Below, one piece after another: positions 1 through 7,393 of a DNA stretch of 64,000 nt. The DNA lies in the NCBI GenBank assembly GCA_002449695.1, contig DJXI01000085.1:82617-146616 (forward strand), in the 5' to 3' direction. A program made the position numbers and the translations under genes. Position 1 is the stretch's first letter; every line of letters begins with the position of its first letter. The notes below the pieces were generated by a model. It was not told where the DNA came from. It searched no databases and saw only the letters and a list, made by a program, of their open reading frames with translations. This DNA comes from Verrucomicrobia bacterium UBA7008. GTDB lineage: Bacteria > Verrucomicrobiota > Kiritimatiellia > RFP12 > UBA1067.

Positions 1-1915
1 GGCCGATCACCGCGAGGTGCCGGTACGGCGGATAGCCGAACGACGCGCGCACCTTCAGCTCCTCTTCCGCGAACGCGGCAAAACTGCCGCGGGCCGCCGC
101 GCGGATCGTCCCGGACGCGGGGTCGTACGTCTGGATGTACACCTCGCCCGGCAGCTCGGCGCGCCCCGCGCGGCCCGCCACCTGCGCGAGCAGCTGGTAC
201 GTGCGCTCGGCGGCGCGGAAGTCGGGCTGGTTGAGCGAGCTGTCGGCGTTGAGGACGCCGACGAGCGTGACGTTCGGGAAGTCGAGGCCCTTGGCGATCA
301 TCTGCGTGCCGAGGAGGATGTCCGCCTCGTGGCGGCGGAACGCGCCGAGGATGTCGTCGTGCGAATGGCGGCGCGACGTCGAATCCGCGTCCATGCGCAG
401 GATCCGCGCCGCCGGAAAGCACTTCTTCAGCGCCGCCTCCGCGCGCTGGGTGCCGACGCCCCGGTAGGCGAGCGCGCGCGCGCCGCACGCGGGGCAGGCC
501 GACGGCGTCGGGATCCATCCGCCGCAGATGTGGCAGCGGCAGCAGTCGTCCGCCTGATGGTAGGTGTAGGGCAGCGAGCAGTCGGGACAGCCGACGACAT
601 GGCCGCACGCCGTGCATTCGACCGACCGCGAATAGCCGCGCCGGTTGAGGAAGAGAATCGTCTGTTCGCCGCGGTCGAGCCGCAGGCGGATCGCGTCGAG
701 GAGCCGCGCCGAGTAGATCGCGCCGCGCACGCCGCCCGTCTGCGCATCCTCGTTCATGTCGACCAGCACGACGCGCGGCAGAAGCGCCGCGCCCGCGCGG
801 CGGGGGAGCTCGGCGAGAACGTACTTCCCCTTCGCGACGTTCGACCAGCTTTCGAGCGACGGCGTCGCCGAGCCGAGCACGACGCGCGCGCCTTCGAGCC
901 GGCCGCGCAGGACCGCGACGTCGCGCCCGTTGTAGCGCGGCAGGTCTTCCTGCTTGTAGCTGGGGTCGTGCTCCTCGTCCACGACGATGAGCCCGAGGTT
1001 CGCGACGGGCGCGAAGACGGCGCTGCGCGGCCCCACCACGACGCGCGCCGCACCGCTGCGGATGCGGTGCCACTCGTCGTAGCGCTCGCCTTCGGAGAGC
1101 GCCGAATGGAGGACGGCGACGCGGTCGCCGAAACGCGCGGCGAAGCGCTGGACGGTCTGCGGCGTGAGTGCGATCTCCGGCACCATCACGATCGCGCCGC
1201 GCCCGGCGGCCAGCTCCGCCGCGATGGCCTGGAGATAGACTTCCGTCTTGCCCGAGCCGGTGATGCCGAAGAGGAGGACGGGCTTCTCCGACGACAGGAT
1301 CCGCTCGCGCGCGGCGGCCTGCTCGGGATTGAGCGGCAGGGGCTGCGTCGGCAGGAGGCGGCGGCCGGCGAGCGGATCGCGCCGCTTCTGCCGGACGGCG
1401 ACCGTCACCACCCCCTTCGCGGCAAGCGCGCGCAGCGAGGCCGGCGTCGTCTTCAGCTCGTCGCAGAGCGGCCGCATCCAGCCGCCGCCGAGGCGGACGA
1501 TCTGGTCGCGGAGCCACTGCTGGCGCGCGGTGAGCGCCGCGCACGGCGCGTCCGGAACGGGGTCGACGAAGAGAAGTTCGCGCGGCCGCGCGTTGGGCCG
1601 GATGACGGCGGCGGGCACGGCGGAGCGGAGGACGCTTTCGATCGGCGAGGCGGTGTAGGCCGCGATCTGGCGCACGAGCGCCAGCAGCTGCGGCGAGAAG
1701 AACGGCTCGGCGTCGACGATCTCGGCGACGGGTTTCAGCGTGTGCGCGCGCGCCTCAGGCCAGTCGCCGAGCGCGAGCGCGAAGCCGCGCTTTTGCTGGT
1801 GCCCGAACGGAACGGAAAGAAGCTGGCCGATGGCCAGCTTCTTCTGGAGCGCCGCCGGAACTTCGTAGTAGAAGAGGCGGTCGAGCGAAAGGTCGATGGC
1901 GACCTTGACGAGCAC
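1..1915 (-). CDS. priA: Primosomal protein N' (PriA helicase), 3' end cut by window edge
   Basis: PriA is the superfamily 2 3'-5' helicase that binds stalled replication forks and reloads the replicative helicase. About 638 N-terminal residues are present; the C-terminus lies beyond base 1. Visible in order: an N-terminal segment with SLDRLFYYEVP, Walker A GITGSGKTEVYLQ (~217-229), DEAH-type box VVDEEHD (~310), a zinc-binding region with paired cysteines (CTACGHVVGCPDC, CCRCHICG, CPACGA; ~438-480) and the helicase motif GTQMIAKGLDFPNV (~534). The start is taken as GTG at 1915 because it gives the expected N-terminus; it lies three bases after the pseudopilin stop, so the two are probably co-transcribed. 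The long plus-strand reading frame over this gene is a GC-driven shadow. Confidence 0.93.
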   Translation of the reverse strand, partial: MLVKVAIDLSLDRLFYYEVPAALQKKLAIGQLLSVPFGHQQKRGFALALGDWPEARAHTLKPVAEIVDAEPFFSPQLLALVRQIAAYTASPIESVLRSAVPAAVIRPNARPRELLFVDPVPDAPCAALTARQQWLRDQIVRLGGGWMRPLCDELKTTPASLRALAAKGVVTVAVRQKRRDPLAGRRLLPTQPLPLNPEQAAARERILSSEKPVLLFGITGSGKTEVYLQAIAAELAAGRGAIVMVPEIALTPQTVQRFAARFGDRVAVLHSALSEGERYDEWHRIRSGAARVVVGPRSAVFAPVANLGLIVVDEEHDPSYKQEDLPRYNGRDVAVLRGRLEGARVVLGSATPSLESWSNVAKGKYVLAELPRRAGAALLPRVVLVDMNEDAQTGGVRGAIYSARLLDAIRLRLDRGEQTILFLNRRGYSRSVECTACGHVVGCPDCSLPYTYHQADDCCRCHICGGWIPTPSACPACGARALAYRGVGTQRAEAALKKCFPAARILRMDADSTSRRHSHDDILGAFRRHEADILLGTQMIAKGLDFPNVTLVGVLNADSSLNQPDFRAAERTYQLLAQVAGRAGRAELPGEVYIQTYDPASGTIRAAARGSFAAFAEEELKVRASFGYPPYRHLAVIG

Positions 1916-1918
1916 CGA

Positions 1919-2653
1919 TCAGTCCGGCTTGATGTACTTGAGCGTGATGCCGTTCGGGATCGTGAAGCTCTGCTTGTTGTAGATGAGGTAGAGCTTGGCG
2001 TACTTCGCCTTGACGACGTTCGCGGCGCCGCCCTTGTGGATGACGATCGCGGCCTTGTTGCCGAAGGGCTGCGGATACTTCTTGCCGAGCTCGACCGTCT
2101 CCTTCTTCTGCGACATGTCCTGCGTGCCGGAGGTCGGGAAGTTGTCGGTCTCCATGTTGCGCGAGACGATGGCGGGGACGATGTCCTCCATCTCGTCGGT
2201 GAGGCCCGAGGCCACCGTCCAGGCGACGTTCTTGGACTGGAGCGTGGAGCCGGTGAACGCCGGAACGCCCGAACCGGAAAGAACCGCGATGTCGACGCCG
2301 CTCACGTACGGCGCCCACGCCTCCTGGCCGTAGTTGTCGATGTCGAAGAGCTCCTTGAAGTATTCGGTCGAGGAGTTGTAGGCGGTGCCGGCGATATCGT
2401 CGGAGTCCTCGGTGTTGAGGCCGTCATCCTCGGTCTGGTGGGGCCAGACGGACGTGAGGCCCTGCGCCTCGCGCTCGGTGTTGGCCTGGGTGATGCCGAC
2501 GAACAGATTGCGCCCGCGCATCGAGGCGGCGGACGTGTTGGCCGACAGCATGGCGGCCGAAATGGCCGGGAAGAGCGCGCCCATCAGAATGCCGAGAATG
2601 CCGATGACGACAAGCAGCTCGACGAGTGTGAAACCGTTTGATTGTTTGTTCAT
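1919..2653 (-). CDS. Type II/IV pseudopilin-like protein
   Basis: A 244-residue protein with a prepilin signal: short basic leader, then GFTLVELLVVIGILGILMG, where cleavage would follow the Gly and the +5 Glu is present. The hydrophobic stretch (residues ~8-35) forms the usual pilin stalk helix. The rest is a soluble globular domain without a GspG/GspH signature I recognise. Such proteins are processed by a prepilin peptidase and either join a type II secretion pseudopilus or are exported by it; PVC bacteria carry many stand-alone copies. It has its own promoter (TTGAAC-17-GATAAT) and the Shine-Dalgarno AAAGGA. The pilin class is well supported; the specific role is unknown. Confidence 0.85.
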   Translation of the reverse strand: MNKQSNGFTLVELLVVIGILGILMGALFPAISAAMLSANTSAASMRGRNLFVGITQANTEREAQGLTSVWPHQTEDDGLNTEDSDDIAGTAYNSSTEYFKELFDIDNYGQEAWAPYVSGVDIAVLSGSGVPAFTGSTLQSKNVAWTVASGLTDEMEDIVPAIVSRNMETDNFPTSGTQDMSQKKETVELGKKYPQPFGNKAAIVIHKGGAANVVKAKYAKLYLIYNKQSFTIPNGITLKYIKPD

Positions 2654-2682
2654 TCGTTTATTCCTTTTTTTGCGATGTGGAT

Positions 2683-2711
2683 ATTATCTCAAAAATTTTA
2701 TTTCCGTTCAA
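2683..2711 (-). promoter_or_regulatory. Promoter of the pseudopilin gene
   Basis: On the minus strand TTGAAC (2711-2706), a 17-base spacer and GATAAT (2688-2683). The spacer ends in TGA, the extended -10 seen elsewhere in this window. The -35 box lies inside the last codons of the upstream phosphatidyltransferase gene. Confidence 0.6.
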
Positions 2712-3324
2712 GTGCCTTTTTCAGATAGGGCAGATAGACGCGCGTGTAGGCGACGGAGCTGTAGAGGTTGAGCACGATCATCGCCGCCTCCGCCGCGTAG
2801 CAGAAGAGGAGGCACGCCGACTGCCCCGCCGGCGGCAGCAGCCGGTGCAGGAACGTGTAGAAGTAGATCAGCCCCGCGAACGGGAAGAGGAGCGCGGTGC
2901 GCACCTTGCCGAGCCACATCGCGGCGCCGTCGGCGCCGTACATCGAACCGACCGCGCGCATGAACGTGACCCACAGGTCGCGCAGGATGCAGAGGATCGT
3001 GAAGACGAGCATCACGAGCGCGTGCACGTCGCCTTCGCCCGGCCGCTGGACGAGCCACGTGAGCGTGGGGAACGCGACGACGTAGAACACCTTGTCCATC
3101 AGCGGGTCGGCCATCTTGCCGAGCGGCGTGACGACGTTCCATCGGCGCGCGAGCCAGCCGTCCACGAGGTCGGAAAGGCCCGCGAAGAACATCATCGTCA
3201 CCGCGACGAAGCCGAGCGCGAGGCTGCCGCGGAACTCCGCGACGATCGCGAGGGCCATCCACGCGAAGATGAGCGGTACACGCAGAAAGGTCAGCGTGTT
3301 GACGAGAACGGTGCGCGCCGTCAC
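2698..3324 (-). CDS. CDP-alcohol phosphatidyltransferase (PgsA-like)
   Basis: A 208-residue integral membrane enzyme of the CDP-alcohol phosphatidyltransferase family, which transfers a phosphatidyl group from CDP-diacylglycerol to an alcohol. The diagnostic D-G-x2-A-R-x8-G-x3-D-x3-D motif is intact as DGWLARRW...GKMADPLMD (~54-76), and about five membrane helices follow. Size and motif placement resemble PgsA (phosphatidylglycerophosphate synthase), but the alcohol acceptor cannot be told from motifs alone; a second family member (pssA) occurs near 45 kb. The start is GTG at 3324, directly abutting the TAA of the zinc-ribbon gene, so the two are coupled. Confidence 0.85.
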   Translation of the reverse strand: MTARTVLVNTLTFLRVPLIFAWMALAIVAEFRGSLALGFVAVTMMFFAGLSDLVDGWLARRWNVVTPLGKMADPLMDKVFYVVAFPTLTWLVQRPGEGDVHALVMLVFTILCILRDLWVTFMRAVGSMYGADGAAMWLGKVRTALLFPFAGLIYFYTFLHRLLPPAGQSACLLFCYAAEAAMIVLNLYSSVAYTRVYLPYLKKALERK

Positions 3325-3687
3325 TTAGATCGCCAGCCCTTCCGCGACCACCGCCTGCATCGCGCCGAGCGCCTCCTGCATCGTGACGAGCTTCGCCTTG
3401 AGGTTCTGGATCTGGAGCTCCGCCTTCTGGAAGTTGCGGCGCGTGGCGAAGAGCTGCTTGAGGATGTCGCCGGGATTGAGGTCGAGATCCGTCAGCTGCA
3501 TGCCGTCGGGAATCGGCACGAGGACCGACTTGTTGCACTGCGAGCAGTTGATCTGCAGGCCGGCGCCGCGGTAGTCGATCGCGAGGTTGCTGCCGCAGTG
3601 CGGACAGTCGAAGACGATATCGGTGTCGCGGATGTCCGCGGCCTGGCTGTCGGAGATTTCCACTCCGTTCATGTCGGTGCTGGCCAT
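3325..3687 (-). CDS. Zinc-ribbon protein with C-terminal coiled coil
   Basis: A 120-residue soluble protein. A four-cysteine ribbon, FDCPHCGSNLAIDY followed by INCSQCNK (~27-53), is followed by an Asp-rich linker and a charged helix (~75-115) that looks like a coiled coil. No enzyme motif is visible. Similar ribbons occur in many PVC proteins of unknown role, and a related one sits at 35480. The start is ATG at 3687, with AAGGAGGG at good spacing. The gene is divergent from hisD and heads a unit with the phosphatidyltransferase. Confidence 0.75.
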   Translation of the reverse strand: MASTDMNGVEISDSQAADIRDTDIVFDCPHCGSNLAIDYRGAGLQINCSQCNKSVLVPIPDGMQLTDLDLNPGDILKQLFATRRNFQKAELQIQNLKAKLVTMQEALGAMQAVVAEGLAI

Positions 3688-3717
3688 GTGTCCCTCCTTG
3701 TCGGGTTTACGGCGGAT

Positions 3718-3746
3718 ATTATACAATAAAAACGGTCGCGCCGCAA
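3718..3746 (-). promoter_or_regulatory. Promoter of the zinc-ribbon gene
   Basis: Minus strand TTGCGG (3746-3741), 17-base spacer, TATAAT (3723-3718), about 30 bases before the ATG. It is arranged back to back with the hisD promoter. Confidence 0.6.
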
Positions 3747-3789
3747 CTGTGCCGCGCGAATTTTTGCGATGGCGGGGCCGCGGCGGAAA

Positions 3790-3798
3790 TGATATACT
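3790..3798 (+). promoter_or_regulatory. Extended -10 promoter of hisD
   Basis: TGATATACT: -10 box TATACT at 3793-3798 preceded by TGA. The -35 is weak (TGGCGG at 3770-3775, spacer 17). Only ten bases separate the -10 from the hisD ATG, so the transcript would start about three bases before the ATG. Confidence 0.6.
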
Positions 3799-3808
3799 AC
3801 GCGCCATC

Positions 3809-5083
3809 ATGATACGCATAGTCCAGACGGGCGAGCGGGCGATCGAGAAGTTCAACGCCCGTCCCGCGTTTCCCGAAGCCGCCGAGCGCGCCGCCGCCGA
3901 GGTCCTCGCCGCCATCCGGCAGGAAGGCGACCGGGCCGTGCGCCGGTACGTCGCGAAGTTCGAAGGTTTCACCGGCCGCAGGCTGAAGGTCGAGGCCGAC
4001 CTCGCCGCGCTTGAGAACGCGATCGACCCGCGGATCGTGCGCGCGGTCAAGGACGCGCACCGCCGCGTCCGGCGCTTCGCCGTCGCGTCGCTGCGCAAGC
4101 CGTGGACGATGAAGACGCCCAAGGGAGGCTCGGCGGGCGAGTTCTTCACGCCGATGGACCGCGTCGGCGTCTACATCCCGGGCGGCACCGCGCCGCTCGC
4201 CTCGACGTCGATCCACACCGTCACGCTCGCGAAGGCCGCGGGCGTCCGGGAGATCGTCGCGTGCACGCCCGCCGGCCGGACGGGCGAGGTGAATCCCGTC
4301 CTCCTCTACGCCCTTCTCCTCGCGGGCGCGACCGAAATCTACCGCGTCGGCGGCATCCAGGCCGTCGGCATGATGGCGTTCGGCACGAAGTCGTGCCGCA
4401 AGGTGCAGAAGATCGCGGGCCCCGGCAACGCGTTCGTGACGGCCGCCAAGCGCCAGGTCTACGGCTACGTCGCCATCGACCAGGTGGCGGGCCCGAGCGA
4501 GATCGCGGTGCTGACCGACGGTTCCGTGGACAAGCGCTGGATCGCGGCGGACCTCCTCTCGCAGGCCGAGCACGGCAGCGGCTGGGAGAAGTCGCTGTGC
4601 GTGTGCACGTCGCGCGCGGACGCCGCGGCGATCAAGGCGGAAGTCCTCCGGCAGATGAAGGACCTGCCGCGCCGCGCGCTCGTCCAGCGCGTCATCGACC
4701 GCGGCGGCATCCTGATCGTCGTCGCGCGCGACGTCGCCGAGGGGCTCGAGGTCGTCAACCGGTTCGCGCCCGAGCATTTCGAGATCATGACGAAGGACGC
4801 GCTGAAGGTCCTGCGCGGCGTCCGCTCGGCGGGCGCGGTCTTCGCGGGGCCGTGGACGCCCGAATCGGCCGGCGACTTCGTGGCGGGACCGAGCCACGTG
4901 CTGCCCACGGGCGGCGCGGCGAACATGTTCAACGGCCTGACGCCCGACGACTTCCGCCGCCGCCACAGCTTCGTCGCGTTCACCGAGGGCGACCTGCGCG
5001 CGACCGCGCCGACCATCGAAGCGTTTGCGGCGGTCGAGGGGCTCGACGCGCACGGGCGCGCCGCCACCATCCGCTGCACATGA
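3809..5083 (+). CDS. hisD: Histidinol dehydrogenase
   Basis: A 424-residue enzyme that oxidises L-histidinol to L-histidine in two NAD-dependent steps, a cytoplasmic zinc enzyme of full normal length. Recognisable segments: GVYIPGGTAPLASTSIH (~114), VGGIQAVGMMAFGT, KIAGPGNAFVTAAKRQVYG, VAGPSEIAVLTD, AEHGSGWEKS and NRFAPEHFEIM with the catalytic Glu-His pair. The ATG at 3809 is chosen because homology begins there; the frame stays open further upstream but would run into the divergent gene. No other his gene is nearby. The stop overlaps the next start as ATGA. Confidence 0.95.
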   Translation: MIRIVQTGERAIEKFNARPAFPEAAERAAAEVLAAIRQEGDRAVRRYVAKFEGFTGRRLKVEADLAALENAIDPRIVRAVKDAHRRVRRFAVASLRKPWTMKTPKGGSAGEFFTPMDRVGVYIPGGTAPLASTSIHTVTLAKAAGVREIVACTPAGRTGEVNPVLLYALLLAGATEIYRVGGIQAVGMMAFGTKSCRKVQKIAGPGNAFVTAAKRQVYGYVAIDQVAGPSEIAVLTDGSVDKRWIAADLLSQAEHGSGWEKSLCVCTSRADAAAIKAEVLRQMKDLPRRALVQRVIDRGGILIVVARDVAEGLEVVNRFAPEHFEIMTKDALKVLRGVRSAGAVFAGPWTPESAGDFVAGPSHVLPTGGAANMFNGLTPDDFRRRHSFVAFTEGDLRATAPTIEAFAAVEGLDAHGRAATIRCT

Positions 5084-5907
5084 AGAAACTGACGTTCATC
5101 CAACGGCACGCCTACGGGTGGGGCGCGGGATTCGCCGCGCTCCTGTGGCCGCTCTTCCCGAAGCGGCGCAGGATCGCCGTCGACAATCTGCTCAAGGGGA
5201 AGGTCGCGGCGGACGAAGCCGAGGCGCGGCGCATCGCCAAGGCGAGCTGGTGCCACCTCGCGGGCCACATCGCCGAGGCGCTGTGCGTGCCGAACGTCAT
5301 CAACGCCGCGAACTGGCGCGAGCACCTGGACGTCGAGGGCGCGAGCCCGGTCGCCGTCAAGCTGCTCCTCGACACGCCCGACGTGCCGATCATCATCGCA
5401 AGCGCGCATCACGGCGTCTGGGAGGCGGCGACCAACCTCCTGAGCTTCGCGCGGCCGATGATCGCCATCGCGCGCGTGATGAACTCGCGGCTCGTCGCCA
5501 ACTGGCTGAAAAAGCACCATTTCCGCGGCAGGATCACCGTCATCGACAAGAACCACGGCTTCACGCCCGACATCCTGCGGCAGTGGCGGGACGAGCGCGC
5601 CGCGATGACGATCCTCATCGACCAGCACACGACCAAAGGTGCGCATCTCACGTTCTTCGGGCGGCCGGCCTCGTGCTTCACGTCGGCGACGCGGCTCGCG
5701 ATCCGCTATCAGGCGCCGGTCATCGTCGGCACGTTCGTGCGCGTCGCGCCCTACCGCTACAAGCTCGTCGGCGGCGATCCCGTGACATTCGCGCCGGGCG
5801 CGGACCGCGACGCGGCGACGCAGCTGCTGAACGACCGGCTGGAGGCGGCGATCCGGCGGTATCCCGAACAGTATCTCTGGTTCCACAGGAGGTGGCGGCA
5901 TGACTGA
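5080..5907 (+). CDS. LpxL/HtrB-type lysophospholipid acyltransferase
   Basis: A 275-residue member of the lipid A biosynthesis acyltransferase family, which adds a secondary acyl chain to lipid A precursors at the inner membrane. The family's HX4(D/E) signature is visible as HHGVWE (~108), followed by a segment with MNSRLVANWL and then DQHTTKGAHLTFFGRPA (~181), typical of this fold. The C-terminus ends in the family-like EQYLWFHRRW. It is slightly short for LpxL. It overlaps hisD by 4 bases and the next gene by 8. It implies a lipopolysaccharide-bearing outer membrane. Which acyl position it modifies is unknown. Confidence 0.88.
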   Translation: MKKLTFIQRHAYGWGAGFAALLWPLFPKRRRIAVDNLLKGKVAADEAEARRIAKASWCHLAGHIAEALCVPNVINAANWREHLDVEGASPVAVKLLLDTPDVPIIIASAHHGVWEAATNLLSFARPMIAIARVMNSRLVANWLKKHHFRGRITVIDKNHGFTPDILRQWRDERAAMTILIDQHTTKGAHLTFFGRPASCFTSATRLAIRYQAPVIVGTFVRVAPYRYKLVGGDPVTFAPGADRDAATQLLNDRLEAAIRRYPEQYLWFHRRWRHD

Positions 5908-6589
5908 AGCGGCCTGGCACGACGAAATGCTCCCGTTCATGGCGGTGCTCGAGTACATCGGCACCTTCGCCGGCGCGATCTCGGGCATCCGCCTCGCGAG
6001 CGTCAAGCGCTTCGACTGGTTCGGGGCCTACGTGATCGGGCTCGTCACCGCGCTGGGCGGCGGCACGCTGCGCGACATGATGCTCAACGTCGAGCCGTTC
6101 TGGATGGCGGCGCCGAGCTATCTCGTCGCCACCTTCGCCGCCGTGGTCGCGGTGTGGCTCTTCGGGCGGCGCTTCATCAGCGGCAAGATCACGTGGTTCA
6201 TCTTCGACACGATCTCGATCTCCGTCTTCACCATCGTCGGGCTGGAGAAGTCCATCAACTGCGGCCACGACGAATGGTGGCTCGCGATCCTGATGGGCGT
6301 GATCACGGGCGTGTTCGGCGGCGTCCTGCGCGACATCTGCATCAACGAGGTGCCGCTCATCTTCCGCAAGGAGATCTACGCGCTCGCGTGTGCGGCGGGC
6401 GGTCTCCTCTACTACGTCCTCTATTGGTGCCACGTCTCCGACCCGTACGTGCGCTACATCCTCGGCGTGCTCGTGATCTTCGCCATCCGCGCGCTGGCGA
6501 TCAAGTACCACCTCGGCGTGCCGGTCCTCTCCGGCCACGCCCACAAGCCCCACCACCACAGGCCGAACGGGCCGAACGCAGCATCCTGA
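5900..6589 (+). CDS. TRIC-family (UPF0126) membrane protein
   Basis: A 229-residue membrane protein with about seven helices, made of two related halves each carrying the glycine-rich signature GGG(T/V)LRD: ALGGGTLRDMMLN (~52) and VFGGVLRDICIN (~138). This is the bacterial trimeric intracellular cation channel domain, earlier called UPF0126; family members conduct potassium or other monovalent cations, and a glycine transporter role has been proposed for some. The C-terminus is His-rich (HKPHHHRP). The start ATG at 5900 overlaps the acyltransferase by 8 bases, with the ribosome site AGGAGG inside that gene. It is the last gene of the hisD unit. Confidence 0.85.
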   Translation: MTEAAWHDEMLPFMAVLEYIGTFAGAISGIRLASVKRFDWFGAYVIGLVTALGGGTLRDMMLNVEPFWMAAPSYLVATFAAVVAVWLFGRRFISGKITWFIFDTISISVFTIVGLEKSINCGHDEWWLAILMGVITGVFGGVLRDICINEVPLIFRKEIYALACAAGGLLYYVLYWCHVSDPYVRYILGVLVIFAIRALAIKYHLGVPVLSGHAHKPHHHRPNGPNAAS

Positions 6590-6632
6590 TCCGCCCGCGC
6601 GCCTGCCGCCGGCGGTGCGCAGGCCCGCTCCA

Positions 6633-6666
6633 CAAAAAAAATTCAGCCCGCTTGCACGGGCTGAAT
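6633..6666 (-). terminator. Rho-independent terminator of rpmI-rplT
   Basis: A perfect 10-bp stem, ATTCAGCCCG (6641-6650) with CGGGCTGAAT (6657-6666), and a 6-base loop. Read on the minus strand it is followed by eight T residues (6640-6633). It lies just past rplT and is the only textbook intrinsic terminator I could find in the window. Confidence 0.9.
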
Positions 6667-6709
6667 GGCCGGGCCGCGCGCGCCTCCGCGCCGACGGCTC
6701 GCCGCTCCC

Positions 6710-7057
6710 TCAGGCGTTCTTGGCGATCTCGACGATCGTCTTGAAGCCCGCCGGGTCCTGGATCGCGATCTCGCTCAGGCACTTGCGGTTGATGATGACG
6801 CCGGCCTTGATGAGGCCCGCCATGAGCTTCGAGTAGCTGATGCCCTCCGCGCGGGCCGCCGCGTTGATGCGGGCGATCCACAGCTGGCGGAAATCGCGCT
6901 TCTTGAGCTTGCGGTGCTCGGTCGACAGGCGCATCGCGCGGTCGACCGCCTCGGTCGCGGTGCGGAAGAGTTTGCTGCGCGCGCCATAGAAGCCCTTCGC
7001 CAGCTCAAGGCGGCGGCGGCGGCGTTCGCGGGAAGCGGGTGCATTTGTAACACGCAT
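6710..7057 (-). CDS. rplT: 50S ribosomal protein L20
   Basis: A 115-residue basic ribosomal protein that binds 23S rRNA early in large-subunit assembly. Family hallmarks include RRRLELAKGFYGARSKLFRTA in pieces, RKRDFRQLW-like KKRDFRQLWIARINAAAR (~53-70) and GISYSKLMAGL. Length is normal. It follows rpmI by 18 bases. In many bacteria infC precedes rpmI-rplT; here infC is about 39 kb away. Confidence 0.97.
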   Translation of the reverse strand: MRVTNAPASRERRRRRLELAKGFYGARSKLFRTATEAVDRAMRLSTEHRKLKKRDFRQLWIARINAAARAEGISYSKLMAGLIKAGVIINRKCLSEIAIQDPAGFKTIVEIAKNA

Positions 7058-7075
7058 GTTCTTTTACCTCCTGTA

Positions 7076-7276
7076 TTAGCGTCCGCCCTGCAGCGCGCGG
7101 GCGTAGGTTTTGGCGACTGTCCTGTCCGTCGTGGTGATGCCACGGAGGTTGCGCTTGCGGGCGCGCTTCTTGCCGTTGTTCAGGTGAGCCTTGCCGCCCT
7201 GGCTGCGCATCACCTTCCCGGTGGCCGACATTTTCATGCGCTTGACCGCGCACTTCTTCGTTTTCATCTTCGGCAT
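7076..7276 (-). CDS. rpmI: 50S ribosomal protein L35
   Basis: A 66-residue, strongly basic ribosomal protein with the family start [13 protein letters not shown], then [14 protein letters not shown] and a Lys/Arg-rich middle. Length is standard. A strong promoter lies about 80 bases upstream, leaving a leader of roughly 70 bases where L20-type autoregulation could act, although no clear operator fold was identified. Confidence 0.96.
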   Translation of the reverse strand: MPKMKTKKCAVKRMKMSATGKVMRSQGGKAHLNNGKKRARKRNLRGITTTDRTVAKTYARALQGGR

Positions 7277-7352
7277 GTTTGTTTTCCTTTATGCGTCTTC
7301 CTCGCCGGTCGGGCAGTCGGTTGTGAGCCCGCTCCAGATGGAAGGATTTGAA

Positions 7353-7382
7353 AGTATATCAAAATTCGCTCCACCCCGTCAA
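7353..7382 (-). promoter_or_regulatory. Promoter of rpmI-rplT
   Basis: Minus strand TTGACG (7382-7377), 18-base spacer ending TTTTGA, TATACT (7358-7353). This is a near-perfect housekeeping promoter with extended -10, just after the upstream peptidase gene. Confidence 0.8.
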
Positions 7383-7393
7383 GTGCCCGCCGT

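Noticed and set aside
17..2641. 874-residue plus-strand open frame
   Set aside because: It lies opposite priA and the pseudopilin; its product is Arg/Asp/Glu/Ala-rich filler with no motif, the typical shadow of high third-position GC.
3587..3808. Longer N-terminus for hisD
   Set aside because: The frame is open but lies upstream of the promoter and inside the divergent zinc-ribbon gene; homology begins at the ATG at 3809.
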